From Sphingomonadales bacterium (GTDB taxonomy: Bacteria; Pseudomonadota; Alphaproteobacteria; Sphingomonadales; Sphingomonadaceae), in NCBI GenBank assembly GCA_006226685.1, contig SBGG01000028.1:1-64000 (forward strand): a stretch of DNA of 64,000 nucleotides, read 5' to 3'. The position numbers were made by a program, and so were the translations under genes. Positions 29,893-38,366 of this stretch are shown here, one piece after another (position 1 is the stretch's first letter; the number at the start of each line of letters is the position of its first letter). The notes beneath the pieces are model-generated. The model was not told the origin of the DNA, did no database searches, and worked only from the letters and a program-made list of their open reading frames with translations.

Positions 29893-30945
29893 TTGGGGGA
29901 GATGAATCTGGTCATGCAAGACGATATATTGAAACTGGCCTTTGAGGTTTCGCGCATTACCGGGGAAAAAATAGCGGTAATCGACCGCATCATGCTGCGG
30001 ACTCAGATATTGTCGATGAACGCGCGGCTCGAATCGACGCGGGCGGGGGAAGCCGGTCTCGGCTTTGGCGTGGTGGCGCGGGAAATGGGGGCAGTCGCGG
30101 ACGAGGTGAACGCGCTGTCCGCCCAGCTTCAGGCGGAAATCGCGCATAATACCGCGCGGATGGAAACAGCTGGGCGCCAGATGATGCTCGATTTCAAGGG
30201 GCAGCGTTATGCCGATCTCGCGCGCAACGTGGTCGAGATCATCGATCGCAATCTTTATGAGCGATCCTGCGACGTGCGCTGGTGGGCGACCGACAGCGCG
30301 GTGGTCGAGGCGGCGCAGCAATCGACGCCCGATGTCTGCGCTTATGCGAGCGGACGGTTGGCGACCATCTTGCGGTCCTATACCGTCTATCTCGATCTCT
30401 GGATTGCGGATCGGCGCGGGCGGGTGATCGCCAGTGGCCGGAGGCAGCGCTTTCCCGATGCGGTCGGTCAGAATGTGGCGATGGAGCCATGGTTCCGAAA
30501 GGGGCTGGCGACACGCGACGGCGATGATTTTGCGGTGTGCGATATCGGCCGCAATCCGGTGCTGGGCAATGCGCAGACCGCAACTTATTCGACCGCGATC
30601 CGGCGGGACGGGGCGGTCGATGGAGAACCGGTCGGGGTGCTCGGCATTTTCTTCGACTGGGAACCGCAGGCGCGCGACATCGTGCAGGGAGTGGCGCTGA
30701 GCGAGGCGGAGAGGATGGATACGCGGGTGATGCTGCTCAACGGCAAGCATCAGATCATTGCCGCATCCGACAAGCCCTGCTCCCTGATGGAAAGCTACCC
30801 GATCCGGCCTGACGGGGCGCAAGGCTTTTATCAAGCCGGTCAGGACCTCGTCTGCTATGCGCTGACCCCCGGTTATGAAACCTATAAGGGGCTGGGCTGG
30901 TATGGCTGTATCGAGAGCAGGAGCCAGCTTGGCAAAGCCCGCTGA
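29893..30945 (+). CDS. soluble chemoreceptor-like protein: half MCP hairpin plus Cache-type sensor
   Basis: The 350-residue product has no membrane helix. Residues 18-85 match the kinase-contact tip of methyl-accepting proteins (RTQILSMNARLESTRAGEAG near 36-55, then GFGVVAREMGAVADEVNAL), but only this short segment is present. Residues 105-340 look like a PAS/Cache sensor, including ERSCDVRWWATDSAVVEA at 123-140 and GVLGIFFDWEP near 248. The order is the reverse of classical receptors, where the sensor is first. The TTG at 29893 has GGGGAGAGGA a few bases upstream; ATG 29902 or 29914 are alternatives. No che genes are adjacent. It lies between rpe and rsmB on the opposite strand. Confidence 0.8.
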   Translation: MGEMNLVMQDDILKLAFEVSRITGEKIAVIDRIMLRTQILSMNARLESTRAGEAGLGFGVVAREMGAVADEVNALSAQLQAEIAHNTARMETAGRQMMLDFKGQRYADLARNVVEIIDRNLYERSCDVRWWATDSAVVEAAQQSTPDVCAYASGRLATILRSYTVYLDLWIADRRGRVIASGRRQRFPDAVGQNVAMEPWFRKGLATRDGDDFAVCDIGRNPVLGNAQTATYSTAIRRDGAVDGEPVGVLGIFFDWEPQARDIVQGVALSEAERMDTRVMLLNGKHQIIAASDKPCSLMESYPIRPDGAQGFYQAGQDLVCYALTPGYETYKGLGWYGCIESRSQLGKAR

Positions 30946-30957
30946 CCGGCGGATTCG

Positions 30958-32292
30958 TCAGCTTTCGGCGCGGCGCATGCGAGCGATGAAGAAGCCGTCT
31001 ATCCCTCCCTGTTCCGCCAGCATGCCGGGCAGGGTGCGGATGCAGCCCTGCTCGTTCGCGGAGATGCCGGGCGGAAGTTCCTGCGCGGTCGGCGCCGCGA
31101 TCGGGAATTCGGGATGGTCGGTCAGGAAACGGGCGATCTGATCTTCTCCCTCCGTCCGTTCCAGCGAGCAGGTGGCGTAGATCAGCAGCCCGCCGGGCTT
31201 TACCCAGTGCGCCGCGCAATCAAGCAACAGGGCTTGCTGTTCGGCCATTTCCGCGATCTGCCGGTCGCCAGCGCGATACAGCACATCGGGATGCCGCCGG
31301 AAGATGCCGGTCGCGCTGCAGGGCGCGTCGAGCAGCACCAGATCCGCCGGTGTCTCCGGCGCCCAGCCGAGTGCATCGGCCTGAAGCACCGAAGCCGAAA
31401 GACCGCTGCGGGCGAGATTATCGGCCATGCGCTCCAGCCGTTTCGCGCTCTTGTCGAGCGCGGTCACTGCCCAGCCTTGCGCCGCGAGTTGCATCGTCTT
31501 GCCGCCGGGGGCCGCGCACAGGTCGAGAGCGGTGCGGCCTTCTCCCCGTCCGGCCAGCCGTGCGGGCAGGCTGGCGGCGAGATCCTGCACCCACCAGCAG
31601 CCTTCGGCAAAGCCGGGCAGACCGGGAACGGACACAGCATGGTCGATGCGGACATGACCGGGCATCAGCGTTTCGCCAGCCAGCACATCGTCATAATGGG
31701 TGGTTTCGGACGGATCGGCGAGGGTCACGTCAATGGGCGCGCGGCGAGCGAGACTATTTGCCGCCGCCAGAGCCATTTCCTCGCCCCATTGCGCGTGCCA
31801 GCGGGTCGCGACCGCATCCGGCAGGGTCGGCACCTCGGGCAGTTGCGCTTCGCCACGGATCAGCGTGCCGAGCACGCCATGGACCAGCCGCCGCGGGCCG
31901 CCATCGACGAGCGGAAGTGCGGTTGCGATAGCCGCGTGGGGCGGGGTATCGAGTCGCAACAATTGCACCAGTGCGATGCGCAGCACCATGCGCGCCTTCG
32001 AGTCCTCCGGCAGCGGCTGGGCGGTGGCGCTGTCGATCAGCGCGTCGAGGTCGACCATCCAGCGCAGTACATCGGCGGCAATAGCATGGGTGAGGGCCTT
32101 GTCGGCTCGGTCGGACAGCCCCTGAGTCGCGGCATGAAGCGCGGTTTCCAAAGGCTCGCCCCTCCGGGTCACCGCATCGAGCAGGCGTAGCGCCGCGCGT
32201 CGCGCGCCAAGGCCGGCAATATCTTCGCCGCCGGATCGGCGACCGGTGCGGGAACGACGCCGCGATGAGGGAGGGAAAGGAGGTTTCGGCAT
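30958..32292 (-). CDS. rsmB: 16S rRNA m5C967-type methyltransferase (RsmB family)
   Basis: This enzyme methylates cytosine in ribosomal RNA using SAM. The 444-residue product has an N-terminal NusB-like RNA-binding domain (about residues 25-155) and a C-terminal Rossmann methyltransferase. The SAM loop is DLCAAPGGKTMQLA near 257. The two family cysteines are Cys325 in LDAPCSATG and the catalytic Cys375 in YATCSLERTEG. The ATG at 32292 is chosen for family fit; the ribosome site is weak. The stop is 12 bases from the convergent receptor gene's stop. Confidence 0.93.
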   Translation of the reverse strand: MPKPPFPPSSRRRSRTGRRSGGEDIAGLGARRAALRLLDAVTRRGEPLETALHAATQGLSDRADKALTHAIAADVLRWMVDLDALIDSATAQPLPEDSKARMVLRIALVQLLRLDTPPHAAIATALPLVDGGPRRLVHGVLGTLIRGEAQLPEVPTLPDAVATRWHAQWGEEMALAAANSLARRAPIDVTLADPSETTHYDDVLAGETLMPGHVRIDHAVSVPGLPGFAEGCWWVQDLAASLPARLAGRGEGRTALDLCAAPGGKTMQLAAQGWAVTALDKSAKRLERMADNLARSGLSASVLQADALGWAPETPADLVLLDAPCSATGIFRRHPDVLYRAGDRQIAEMAEQQALLLDCAAHWVKPGGLLIYATCSLERTEGEDQIARFLTDHPEFPIAAPTAQELPPGISANEQGCIRTLPGMLAEQGGIDGFFIARMRRAES

Positions 32293-32636
32293 GAGTGACC
32301 GGCTGTTTAGGCCGATTTCTCCGGAAAGCAAACTGGTTGGGGCAGGATGGCGAGCCGTGGGCGGAAACGAAGACAGGCGCGGGGTCCCGTTTCCTCCGGG
32401 GAAGGGCGTTCCAACGCCTTTCCGGCACGGATAGCCTCTGTTGTAGTGGTACGGGGCCGAGGCGAACTTGTGCTTGACTCATGGGGGCTATAATGGCGGA
32501 GTTACGTCATTGACCTTGGATCTTGTTCAGTTTTTCGGGACCAGATCATGGTCTGGATTTTTGTCTATCGTGATCTTCGAGCCGTGAAATGGTCCGTTTC
32601 TCTCGAAATCACTCTGAAGTGGGAGACTTTTGCCTC
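32293..32636. other. divergent promoter region with two hairpins
   Basis: This 344-base gap separates rsmB (left) from the SDHAF4 gene (right). It holds two adjacent inverted repeats on the rsmB side (listed next) and a TATAAT hexamer at 32490-32495 facing right. A CCAGA/TCTGG dyad follows at about 32544-32559. No further gene is seen. Confidence 0.45.
32363..32423. repeat. two adjacent hairpins upstream of rsmB
   Basis: GGAAACG (32363-32369) pairs with CGTTTCC (32388-32394). GGAAGGGCGTT (32400-32410) pairs with AACGCCTTTCC (32413-32423) with one wobble. They lie about 70-130 bases ahead of rsmB and could structure its leader RNA. Confidence 0.45.
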
Positions 32637-32798
32637 ATGGGGAAACGCCCCGACCATGTTCGTGCGCCAGCCTATTTGAGCAAGAGCCCGCCTGTTCCGA
32701 AGCCCGATCCCATCGATTCTGTGCCGAAGGTCACGGAAGAACTGAGCCCGACCCGCTATGGCGATTGGGAGCGTAAGGGCATCGCCGTCGATTTCTGA
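32637..32798 (+). CDS. SDHAF4/DUF1674 family succinate dehydrogenase assembly factor
   Basis: The 53-residue protein ends with PTRYGDWERKGIAVDF, the hallmark of DUF1674, the family of mitochondrial SDHAF4. SDHAF4 binds the flavinylated SdhA subunit and protects it before assembly of succinate dehydrogenase. The Pro-rich N-terminus is unstructured. ATG 32637 follows GGGAGAC at a rather long distance; an ATG at 32589 is possible but has no ribosome site. No sdh gene is nearby. The bacterial function is by homology only. Confidence 0.85.
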   Translation: MGKRPDHVRAPAYLSKSPPVPKPDPIDSVPKVTEELSPTRYGDWERKGIAVDF

Positions 32799-32892
32799 CT
32801 TTTTTTCGCGATGTGGTTAACCGGCTTTTCATTTTGGGATGAGAAGCCGGTTTTCGCCTGATGATTGTTCGCGAGTAATAAAGGGGTATTTC

Positions 32893-33768
32893 ATGACAGC
32901 CAGAACGATCCGCAAGGCCGTATTCCCGGTGGCGGGTATGGGCACGCGTTTTCTGCCCGCGACCAAGGCGGTGGCGAAGGAATTGCTGCCGGTCGTCGAT
33001 CGGCCTTTGATTCAATATGCGGTCGATGAAGCGCTGGAAGCCGGGATCGAGCAGATGATCTTCATCACCGGTCGCGGCAAGAACGCGATCGAGGATCATT
33101 TCGATATCGCCTTCGAACTGGAGGTGATGCAGAAACGGCGCGGCAAGGATCTCTCGGCGCTTGAGGGCACCCGGCTCGCGCCCGGCAATGCGGTGTTCCT
33201 GCGTCAGCAGGAGCCGCTGGGCCTGGGGCATGCGATCTGGTGCGCGCGTGAGATCGTCGGTAATGAACCTTTTGCGATCATCCTGCCCGATGAATTCATG
33301 CACGGCGCACCCGGTCGGGGATGCCTGCGCCAGATGGTGGACGCCTATGAACGGACCGGCGGCAATCTCATCTGTGCGCTGGAGGTGCCGATGGAAGAAA
33401 CGGCCGCCTATGGCGTGCTCGATCCGGGCAAGAGCGATGGCGTGCTGACCGAAGTGAAAGGGCTGGTTGAAAAGCCAGCTCCCGGCACTGCGCCATCCAA
33501 CCTGATCGTCGCGGGGCGCTACATCCTTCAGCCGGAGGTAATGAAGGTTCTTGAAACGCAGGAAGCGGGCGCCGGCGGTGAGATCCAGCTGACCGATGCG
33601 ATGGCGGCGATGATCGGCACCCAGCCATTTCACGGCGTGACGTTCGACGGGAACCGGTTCGATTGCGGATCGAAGGCCGGATATATCGAAGCGAATTTGG
33701 CGCTGGCGCTGGAGCGCGAGGATATCGGCGCCCATATCCGGAATTTTGCACGGAAGCTGGTTTGCTGA
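32893..33768 (+). CDS. galU: UTP-glucose-1-phosphate uridylyltransferase
   Basis: GalU makes UDP-glucose from UTP and glucose 1-phosphate for envelope polysaccharides. The 291-residue product opens with the nucleotide-binding loop VAGMGTRFLPATKAVAKELL at about residues 13-32, then RPLIQYAVDEALEAGI and the FITGRGKNAIEDHFD segment. PDEFMHG near 136 and GLVEKP near 193 carry sugar and metal contacts, and the C-terminus has DCGSKAGYIEANLALAL. ATG 32893 follows AAAGGGG at normal distance. A strong terminator follows the stop. Confidence 0.96.
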   Translation: MTARTIRKAVFPVAGMGTRFLPATKAVAKELLPVVDRPLIQYAVDEALEAGIEQMIFITGRGKNAIEDHFDIAFELEVMQKRRGKDLSALEGTRLAPGNAVFLRQQEPLGLGHAIWCAREIVGNEPFAIILPDEFMHGAPGRGCLRQMVDAYERTGGNLICALEVPMEETAAYGVLDPGKSDGVLTEVKGLVEKPAPGTAPSNLIVAGRYILQPEVMKVLETQEAGAGGEIQLTDAMAAMIGTQPFHGVTFDGNRFDCGSKAGYIEANLALALEREDIGAHIRNFARKLVC

Positions 33769-33804
33769 CGGCAGTCCCTGATTTTATATCATTATGCGGG
33801 ACCG

Positions 33805-33832
33805 GGGTGGGACGAAGGTCTCACCCTTTTTT
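33805..33832 (+). terminator. rho-independent terminator for galU
   Basis: GGGTGGGAC (33805-33813) and GTCTCACCC (33818-33826) pair with one mismatch around a GAAG loop and are followed by six T. The element overlaps the last codons of the convergent GNAT-nitrilase gene. Confidence 0.8.
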
Positions 33833-35368
33833 CCACATCACCCGGTAAAGGTCGAACCGCCGGTCCTTGAGGTTCTGGACCGCGCCCGACTGGCGACTGG
33901 TCAGCAGGTCGTCGAGCGACAGGTCGGCGAGCGCGATCGTTTCCGTATTGGGTGCGGTATCGGCGGCGACGCCGTCACGCGCGAACGGGAAGTCGGAGGG
34001 CGTCAGGATCGCGCTTTCGGCATAGTGGATATCCATATTCTCCACATTGGGCAGGTTACCGACCACGCCCGAGGTCACGACATAGCATTGATTTTCGACC
34101 GCGCGGGCCTGGCAGCAATAGCGCACGCGCAGATAGCCGCGCCGTTCGTCGGTGCAGAAGGGCACGAACAGCATCATCGCCCCCTGATTGACGAGATGGC
34201 GCGCCAGTTCCGGAAATTCGGAATCATAACAGATCATCACGCCGATCGGGCCGCAATCGGTGGGGATCACATTGGCGCCATAGCCGCCTTTGATGTTCCA
34301 CCATTGCCGTTCGGAGGGCGTCGGGTGCAGTTTTTCCTGCTGATACACGCCGCCATCGCGCAGGAATACATAGCAGATATTGCGGATTTCACCGCTTTCG
34401 ACCCGGGTTGGGTGCGATCCGCCGATGATATTGATGTTATAGCTGACCGCGAGCTGCTCCATGAAACGGCAGAAGCGTTCGGTATAGCCCGCGATCTTTT
34501 CGATCGCCTCGGTCGGGCCGAGTTTCGCGTTTTCGATCGACAGCAGTTCCAGCGTGAACAGCTCGGGAAAGACGACGAAGTCGGAGCGATAATCGGCGGC
34601 GACATCGACCCAATATTCGACCTGCTCCTCAAACTCGTCGATCGAGGCGATGCGGCGCATCTGGAACTGGACCGTCGCGACCCGCACCGAAGAGGGGAGG
34701 CGTTTCTGGCCCCGTGCCTTGCGCGTGCGTTCCTTTTCGGGCGCCAGCGGGTTCGGCCAGAACATCAGCACGGCAAGGCCGCCGCTTTCCCGGTCGCTGC
34801 TGTCATAGCGTTTCAATATGCCGCGCGGCTCAAATCCCTGGGTCAGCTGGAAATTGATGACCGGGTCGCGCACCTGCTTCTCGATCACCGCGTCGAGATA
34901 GGCCTGTGGATCGGGATATTGTTTCCTGCGCCGCGTATATCCGGGCATACGGCCGCCAAAGGCGATCCCTTTCAGCTCCAGATATTCGCACAGTTCCTGG
35001 CGGCGGCGATAGAAACGCTGGCCGATGCGCAGGCGGCGATAATCGGGGTCGACGCACACTTCCATACCGTAAAGTATGTCGCCATCCGGATCATGCCGCG
35101 TGGCGAAGCCGTCGCCCGTAATCTCATTCCAGCTATGCTGGGCAAAGGCGAGATCCGCGCTGACGATCAGGGTCGCGCAATGGCCGACGATCTTCCCCTC
35201 ATATTCGGCCACGAACTGGCCTTCGGGGAAATTGTTGATCTGCCCGCGTATCTGCGCGCCCGAAAAGGCATCGGCCTTGCCGTAAACCTTGGCCGACAGG
35301 GCCGCGATGGCGCGGGCGTCCGATGCCTTCGCTTCGCGAATGACGAGCTTGGCGTGGGTGTCTGGCAT
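33821..35368 (-). CDS. fusion of GNAT acetyltransferase-like and nitrilase (carbon-nitrogen hydrolase) domains
   Basis: The 515-residue product has a GNAT-like domain (residues about 8-185; the acyl-CoA loop region is VCVDPDYRRLRIGQRFYRRR near 104) followed by a nitrilase domain. The nitrilase triad is intact: Glu269 in FPELF, Lys346 in EKLHPT and Cys380 in ICYDSEFPE. Such fusions are known as bifunctional GNAT/carbon-nitrogen hydrolase proteins; they probably cleave an amide, but the substrate is not known to me. It is upstream-adjacent to ssb, with 20 bases between, so the two may share a transcript. Confidence 0.9.
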   Translation of the reverse strand: MPDTHAKLVIREAKASDARAIAALSAKVYGKADAFSGAQIRGQINNFPEGQFVAEYEGKIVGHCATLIVSADLAFAQHSWNEITGDGFATRHDPDGDILYGMEVCVDPDYRRLRIGQRFYRRRQELCEYLELKGIAFGGRMPGYTRRRKQYPDPQAYLDAVIEKQVRDPVINFQLTQGFEPRGILKRYDSSDRESGGLAVLMFWPNPLAPEKERTRKARGQKRLPSSVRVATVQFQMRRIASIDEFEEQVEYWVDVAADYRSDFVVFPELFTLELLSIENAKLGPTEAIEKIAGYTERFCRFMEQLAVSYNINIIGGSHPTRVESGEIRNICYVFLRDGGVYQQEKLHPTPSERQWWNIKGGYGANVIPTDCGPIGVMICYDSEFPELARHLVNQGAMMLFVPFCTDERRGYLRVRYCCQARAVENQCYVVTSGVVGNLPNVENMDIHYAESAILTPSDFPFARDGVAADTAPNTETIALADLSLDDLLTSRQSGAVQNLKDRRFDLYRVMWKKG

Positions 35369-35388
35369 GGAGGAGGGAGCAGACGGCT

Positions 35389-35946
35389 TCAGAACGGCAC
35401 TTCGTCGTCGAGGTCATTGTCAAAGCTGGGTGCGGGGCCGCGATCGCGCGTGCCGCCGCCCGACGACGAACGGCCGCCACCGAAATCATCGTCATAACCG
35501 CCCGAACGGCCCCATTCGTCGCCACCCGAGCCCGAGGAGCGGCCGCCGCCCCAGCCGCCTCCGGAACCGCCCTGACCGCCGCCGCCGCTTCCGCCGGGGC
35601 TATCGAGCATCGTCATCACCGCGCCGGGGCCCTGCAGCACGACCTCGGTGGTGTAGCGGTCATTGCCGTTCTGGTCCTGCCACTTGCGGGTGCGAAGCTG
35701 TCCTTCGATATAGACCTTGCTGCCCTTGCGCAGATAGCGTTCGGCCACGCCCGCGAGACCTTCGGAAAAGATCGCGACGCTGTGCCATTCGGTGCGCTCC
35801 TTGCGCTCGCCGGACATGCGGTCCTTCCAGCTTTCGGACGTGGCGATGCGCAGATTGCAGACCTTGCCGCCGTTCTGGAAACTTTTGACTTCCGGGTCCG
35901 CACCCAGATTGCCGACCAGAATGACCTTGTTGACGCTGCCTGCCAT
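35389..35946 (-). CDS. ssb: single-stranded DNA-binding protein
   Basis: SSB coats single-stranded DNA in replication and repair and recruits partner proteins. The 185-residue product has the OB-fold ([16 protein letters not shown] at residues 5-20, [19 protein letters not shown] near 39, [18 protein letters not shown] near 80), a long Gly/Ser-rich linker (about 118-170) and the acidic C-terminal tip LDDEVPF that binds partners. Residue order and tail are standard. It is transcribed leftward toward the GNAT-nitrilase gene. Confidence 0.97.
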   Translation of the reverse strand: MAGSVNKVILVGNLGADPEVKSFQNGGKVCNLRIATSESWKDRMSGERKERTEWHSVAIFSEGLAGVAERYLRKGSKVYIEGQLRTRKWQDQNGNDRYTTEVVLQGPGAVMTMLDSPGGSGGGGQGGSGGGWGGGRSSGSGGDEWGRSGGYDDDFGGGRSSSGGGTRDRGPAPSFDNDLDDEVPF

Positions 35947-36059
35947 TTTTCAAACCTTCGAAACTGTCACGAAGGGACGGCTTATAAGGTCGATGCCGCA
36001 CCGTCCACCCCCTTTGAAGGAGGTAGGCGCAAAGCAGTGCACGGCATGGCAGGGGGCGA

Positions 36060-37919
36060 TCAGAGGCCCAGAGCGCTTGCCGTCCAATAGGTGAGGCCCG
36101 CCGCCACATAGGCGAGCACGAAAAGATAGCCGATCATGAAAAGTGGCCATTTCCAGCCATTGGTTTCACGCCGGGTGACGGCGATGGTGGAGATGCACTG
36201 GGGCGCGAAGACAAACCAGGCGAGGAAGGCGAGCGCGGTCGGCAGCGACCAGTTATCCTTCAGCCGGTCACCGAGCGAGCGTTCCAGCGCCTCTTCGTCA
36301 TCGCCCGCGTCGATGCTGTAGGTGGTGGCGAGTGCCGATACGGCAACCTCGCGCGCGGCCATCGCCGGAATGAGGGCGAGGGAGATGTCGCGGTTGAAGC
36401 CGACCGGCTCCATGATGATATTGAGCCCGCCCGCAATGCGTCCGGCGATGCTGTAATCCACTGGCGACAGGTCCGACCCTTGCGGCGGCTTGGGGAAGCT
36501 GAGCAGCGCCCACAGGATGATGGTCGATACGAAGATGATCGTGCCCGCGCGTTTCAGGAAGATGACCGCACGCTGCCACAGGCCCAGCACGATGTCCTGC
36601 CAGCGCGGCCATTGATATTTCGGCATTTCCATCAGCAGGCCGGCGCTCCTGCCCTTGGCCACGGTCCGGCGCAGCACCAGCGCGGCCAGCATTGCGCCGA
36701 CGATCCCGCCGACATAGAGTCCGAACAGGACAAGCCCCTGAAGCCCTATGCCGAAGCCCACGCTGCGCGCCGGAATGAAGGCGCCGATGATGACCGCATA
36801 GACCGGAAGACGCGCCGAACAGGTCATCAGCGGCGCGATCAAAATGGTGGTGAGCCGGTCCTTGGGATCGCTGATCGACCGGGTCGCCATGATGCCGGGC
36901 ACCGCGCAGGCAAAGGAAGAGAGCAGCGGAATGAAAGCGCGCCCCGAAAGGCCGACTTTCGCCATCAGTCCATCCATCAGGAAGGCGGCGCGGGTCATAT
37001 AGCCGGTCGCTTCCAGCATCAGGATGAAGAAGAAGAGGATCAGGATCTGCGGCAGGAACACGATCACCGATCCGACGCCGTTAATGACACCGTCGACGAG
37101 GAAGGATCGGAAATAGCCGGGCGGCGTCATGGTCGTTGCCATATTGCCCAGCGCTTCGGCCCAGCCTTCGATCATGGCGATCGGCGTTTCCGACCAGGCG
37201 TAGACGCCCTGAAACATCAGGAACAGTAACGCCAGCAGCAGAAGCGGGCCGAGGATCGGGTGCAATGCAACCCGGTCCACCGCCTGAGTCAGCCGTCGCG
37301 ACGGCGTTTCGCTGACGATCGCGGCGCGGGCGAGTTCCTGCGCCTTTGCGCGGCGCTCGGCAAAGCTCATGGCCGGTGCGGGCGCGCGTAGCGGCACGGC
37401 ACCCCCGCCCACCATCGTTTCCAGCACCGATAGCAGATGATCGAGCCCGCGTTTGCGCACGGCGACCGTGGAAACCACCGGCACGCCCAGCGCTGCGGAC
37501 AGTGATTCGGGGCTGAGTTCCAGCCCGTCCCGGGCGGCCAGATCGACCATGTTGAGCGCAACCACGGTGGGCAGGCCGAGATCGAGGACCTCCAGCACGA
37601 AGCGCAGGTGATTTTCCAGATTAGAGGCATCGACCACGAGCACCAGCGCATCGGGCAGGCGCTCGCCCTGCTGCCTGCCGATCACCACATCGCGGGTCAC
37701 CTGCTCATCCGGGCTGGTCGGGGTGAGGCTGTAGGTGCCGGGCAGATCGACCAGTTCGACCGGGCGGCCATCGGGCAGCGACAGGCGACCCGATTTACGC
37801 TCTACCGTAACGCCCGGATAATTGCCGAGCTTCTGACGCGCGCCGGTCAGCGCATTGAACAGCGCGCTCTTGCCGGCATTTGGGTTGCCGACCAGTGCGA
37901 TAAGCGGATTGGCGGTCAT
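36060..37919 (-). CDS. feoB: ferrous iron transporter FeoB
   Basis: FeoB is the inner-membrane protein for ferrous iron import, with a cytosolic GTPase controlling the channel. The 619-residue product starts with GNPNAGKSALFNALTGARQK (G1), then DLPGTYSL (G3) and LNMVDLA (G4), then a helical spacer and about ten membrane helices with the two Gate-type repeats, including PLLSSFACAVPGIMATR near residue 335. Length is slightly short of the classic 770-residue form because the C-terminal Cys-rich extension is absent. It overlaps feoA by four bases. Confidence 0.96.
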   Translation of the reverse strand: MTANPLIALVGNPNAGKSALFNALTGARQKLGNYPGVTVERKSGRLSLPDGRPVELVDLPGTYSLTPTSPDEQVTRDVVIGRQQGERLPDALVLVVDASNLENHLRFVLEVLDLGLPTVVALNMVDLAARDGLELSPESLSAALGVPVVSTVAVRKRGLDHLLSVLETMVGGGAVPLRAPAPAMSFAERRAKAQELARAAIVSETPSRRLTQAVDRVALHPILGPLLLLALLFLMFQGVYAWSETPIAMIEGWAEALGNMATTMTPPGYFRSFLVDGVINGVGSVIVFLPQILILFFFILMLEATGYMTRAAFLMDGLMAKVGLSGRAFIPLLSSFACAVPGIMATRSISDPKDRLTTILIAPLMTCSARLPVYAVIIGAFIPARSVGFGIGLQGLVLFGLYVGGIVGAMLAALVLRRTVAKGRSAGLLMEMPKYQWPRWQDIVLGLWQRAVIFLKRAGTIIFVSTIILWALLSFPKPPQGSDLSPVDYSIAGRIAGGLNIIMEPVGFNRDISLALIPAMAAREVAVSALATTYSIDAGDDEEALERSLGDRLKDNWSLPTALAFLAWFVFAPQCISTIAVTRRETNGWKWPLFMIGYLFVLAYVAAGLTYWTASALGL

Positions 37920-38206
37920 GAGGCGGTTGCGATCCCTTGATGATGGCCTCTGTCATGGGAGGAGCCGGGACCAGTGCGGACATGGATTGCGTCGGCATGA
38001 TCGTGTCGCATCGCAACGGTCATGCGCCCGACCCGGCAGGCGAGCGCACCGCCGCCCAGCAGGCCGCCCCGGTGCAAGGCTTCCACCGTGGCTCCCTCAT
38101 CTATGCCAAATTCACGCAGGCGCTGGGCTTCGCCGGGGGAAAGGCGATCCCAATCGACATGATCGATAAAGGCCGGCTGGCCCAGGGGGAGCTGATGGAG
38201 GTGCAA
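37916..38206 (-). CDS. feoA: ferrous iron transport protein A (FeoA)
   Basis: FeoA is a small SH3-like cytosolic protein needed with FeoB for ferrous iron uptake. From the TTG at 38206 the 96-residue product reads HLHQLPLGQPAFIDHV then RLREFGIDEGATVEALH and ends with a His-rich tail, matching the usual MxLxxLPxGxxA start. An ATG at 38254 would add 16 residues, but these codons overlap a Fur-like box, so they are more likely promoter DNA. Either start gives the same domain. The stop overlaps the feoB start (ATGA), so the pair is translationally coupled. Confidence 0.82.
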   Translation of the reverse strand: MHLHQLPLGQPAFIDHVDWDRLSPGEAQRLREFGIDEGATVEALHRGGLLGGGALACRVGRMTVAMRHDHADAIHVRTGPGSSHDRGHHQGIATAS

Positions 38207-38229
38207 ATCGAGAATTTCCGTCAATCTTT

Positions 38230-38248
38230 GCGAACGATTATCATTATG
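38230..38248 (-). promoter_or_regulatory. Fur box for feoA-feoB
   Basis: The 19 bases match the classical palindromic Fur consensus at 15 positions; the core GATTATCATTAT is perfect (38236-38247). It lies 24 bases upstream of the proposed feoA TTG start on the minus strand, as expected for iron repression by Fur. Confidence 0.65.
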
Positions 38249-38366
38249 CGACATGCAAGGCCAGCCCTATTTTTTGCGCTGACCCGGGATTTTTCCGGAA
38301 TACCCCCCGTCCCGGCTTTTCCACAATGCGCTGGCCTTGTCGAACATATCCAGCCATAGCACGGCC

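Noticed and set aside
33794-35497. A 567-codon plus-strand frame opposite the GNAT-nitrilase gene
   Set aside because: It is antisense to an intact two-domain enzyme and has no family wording.
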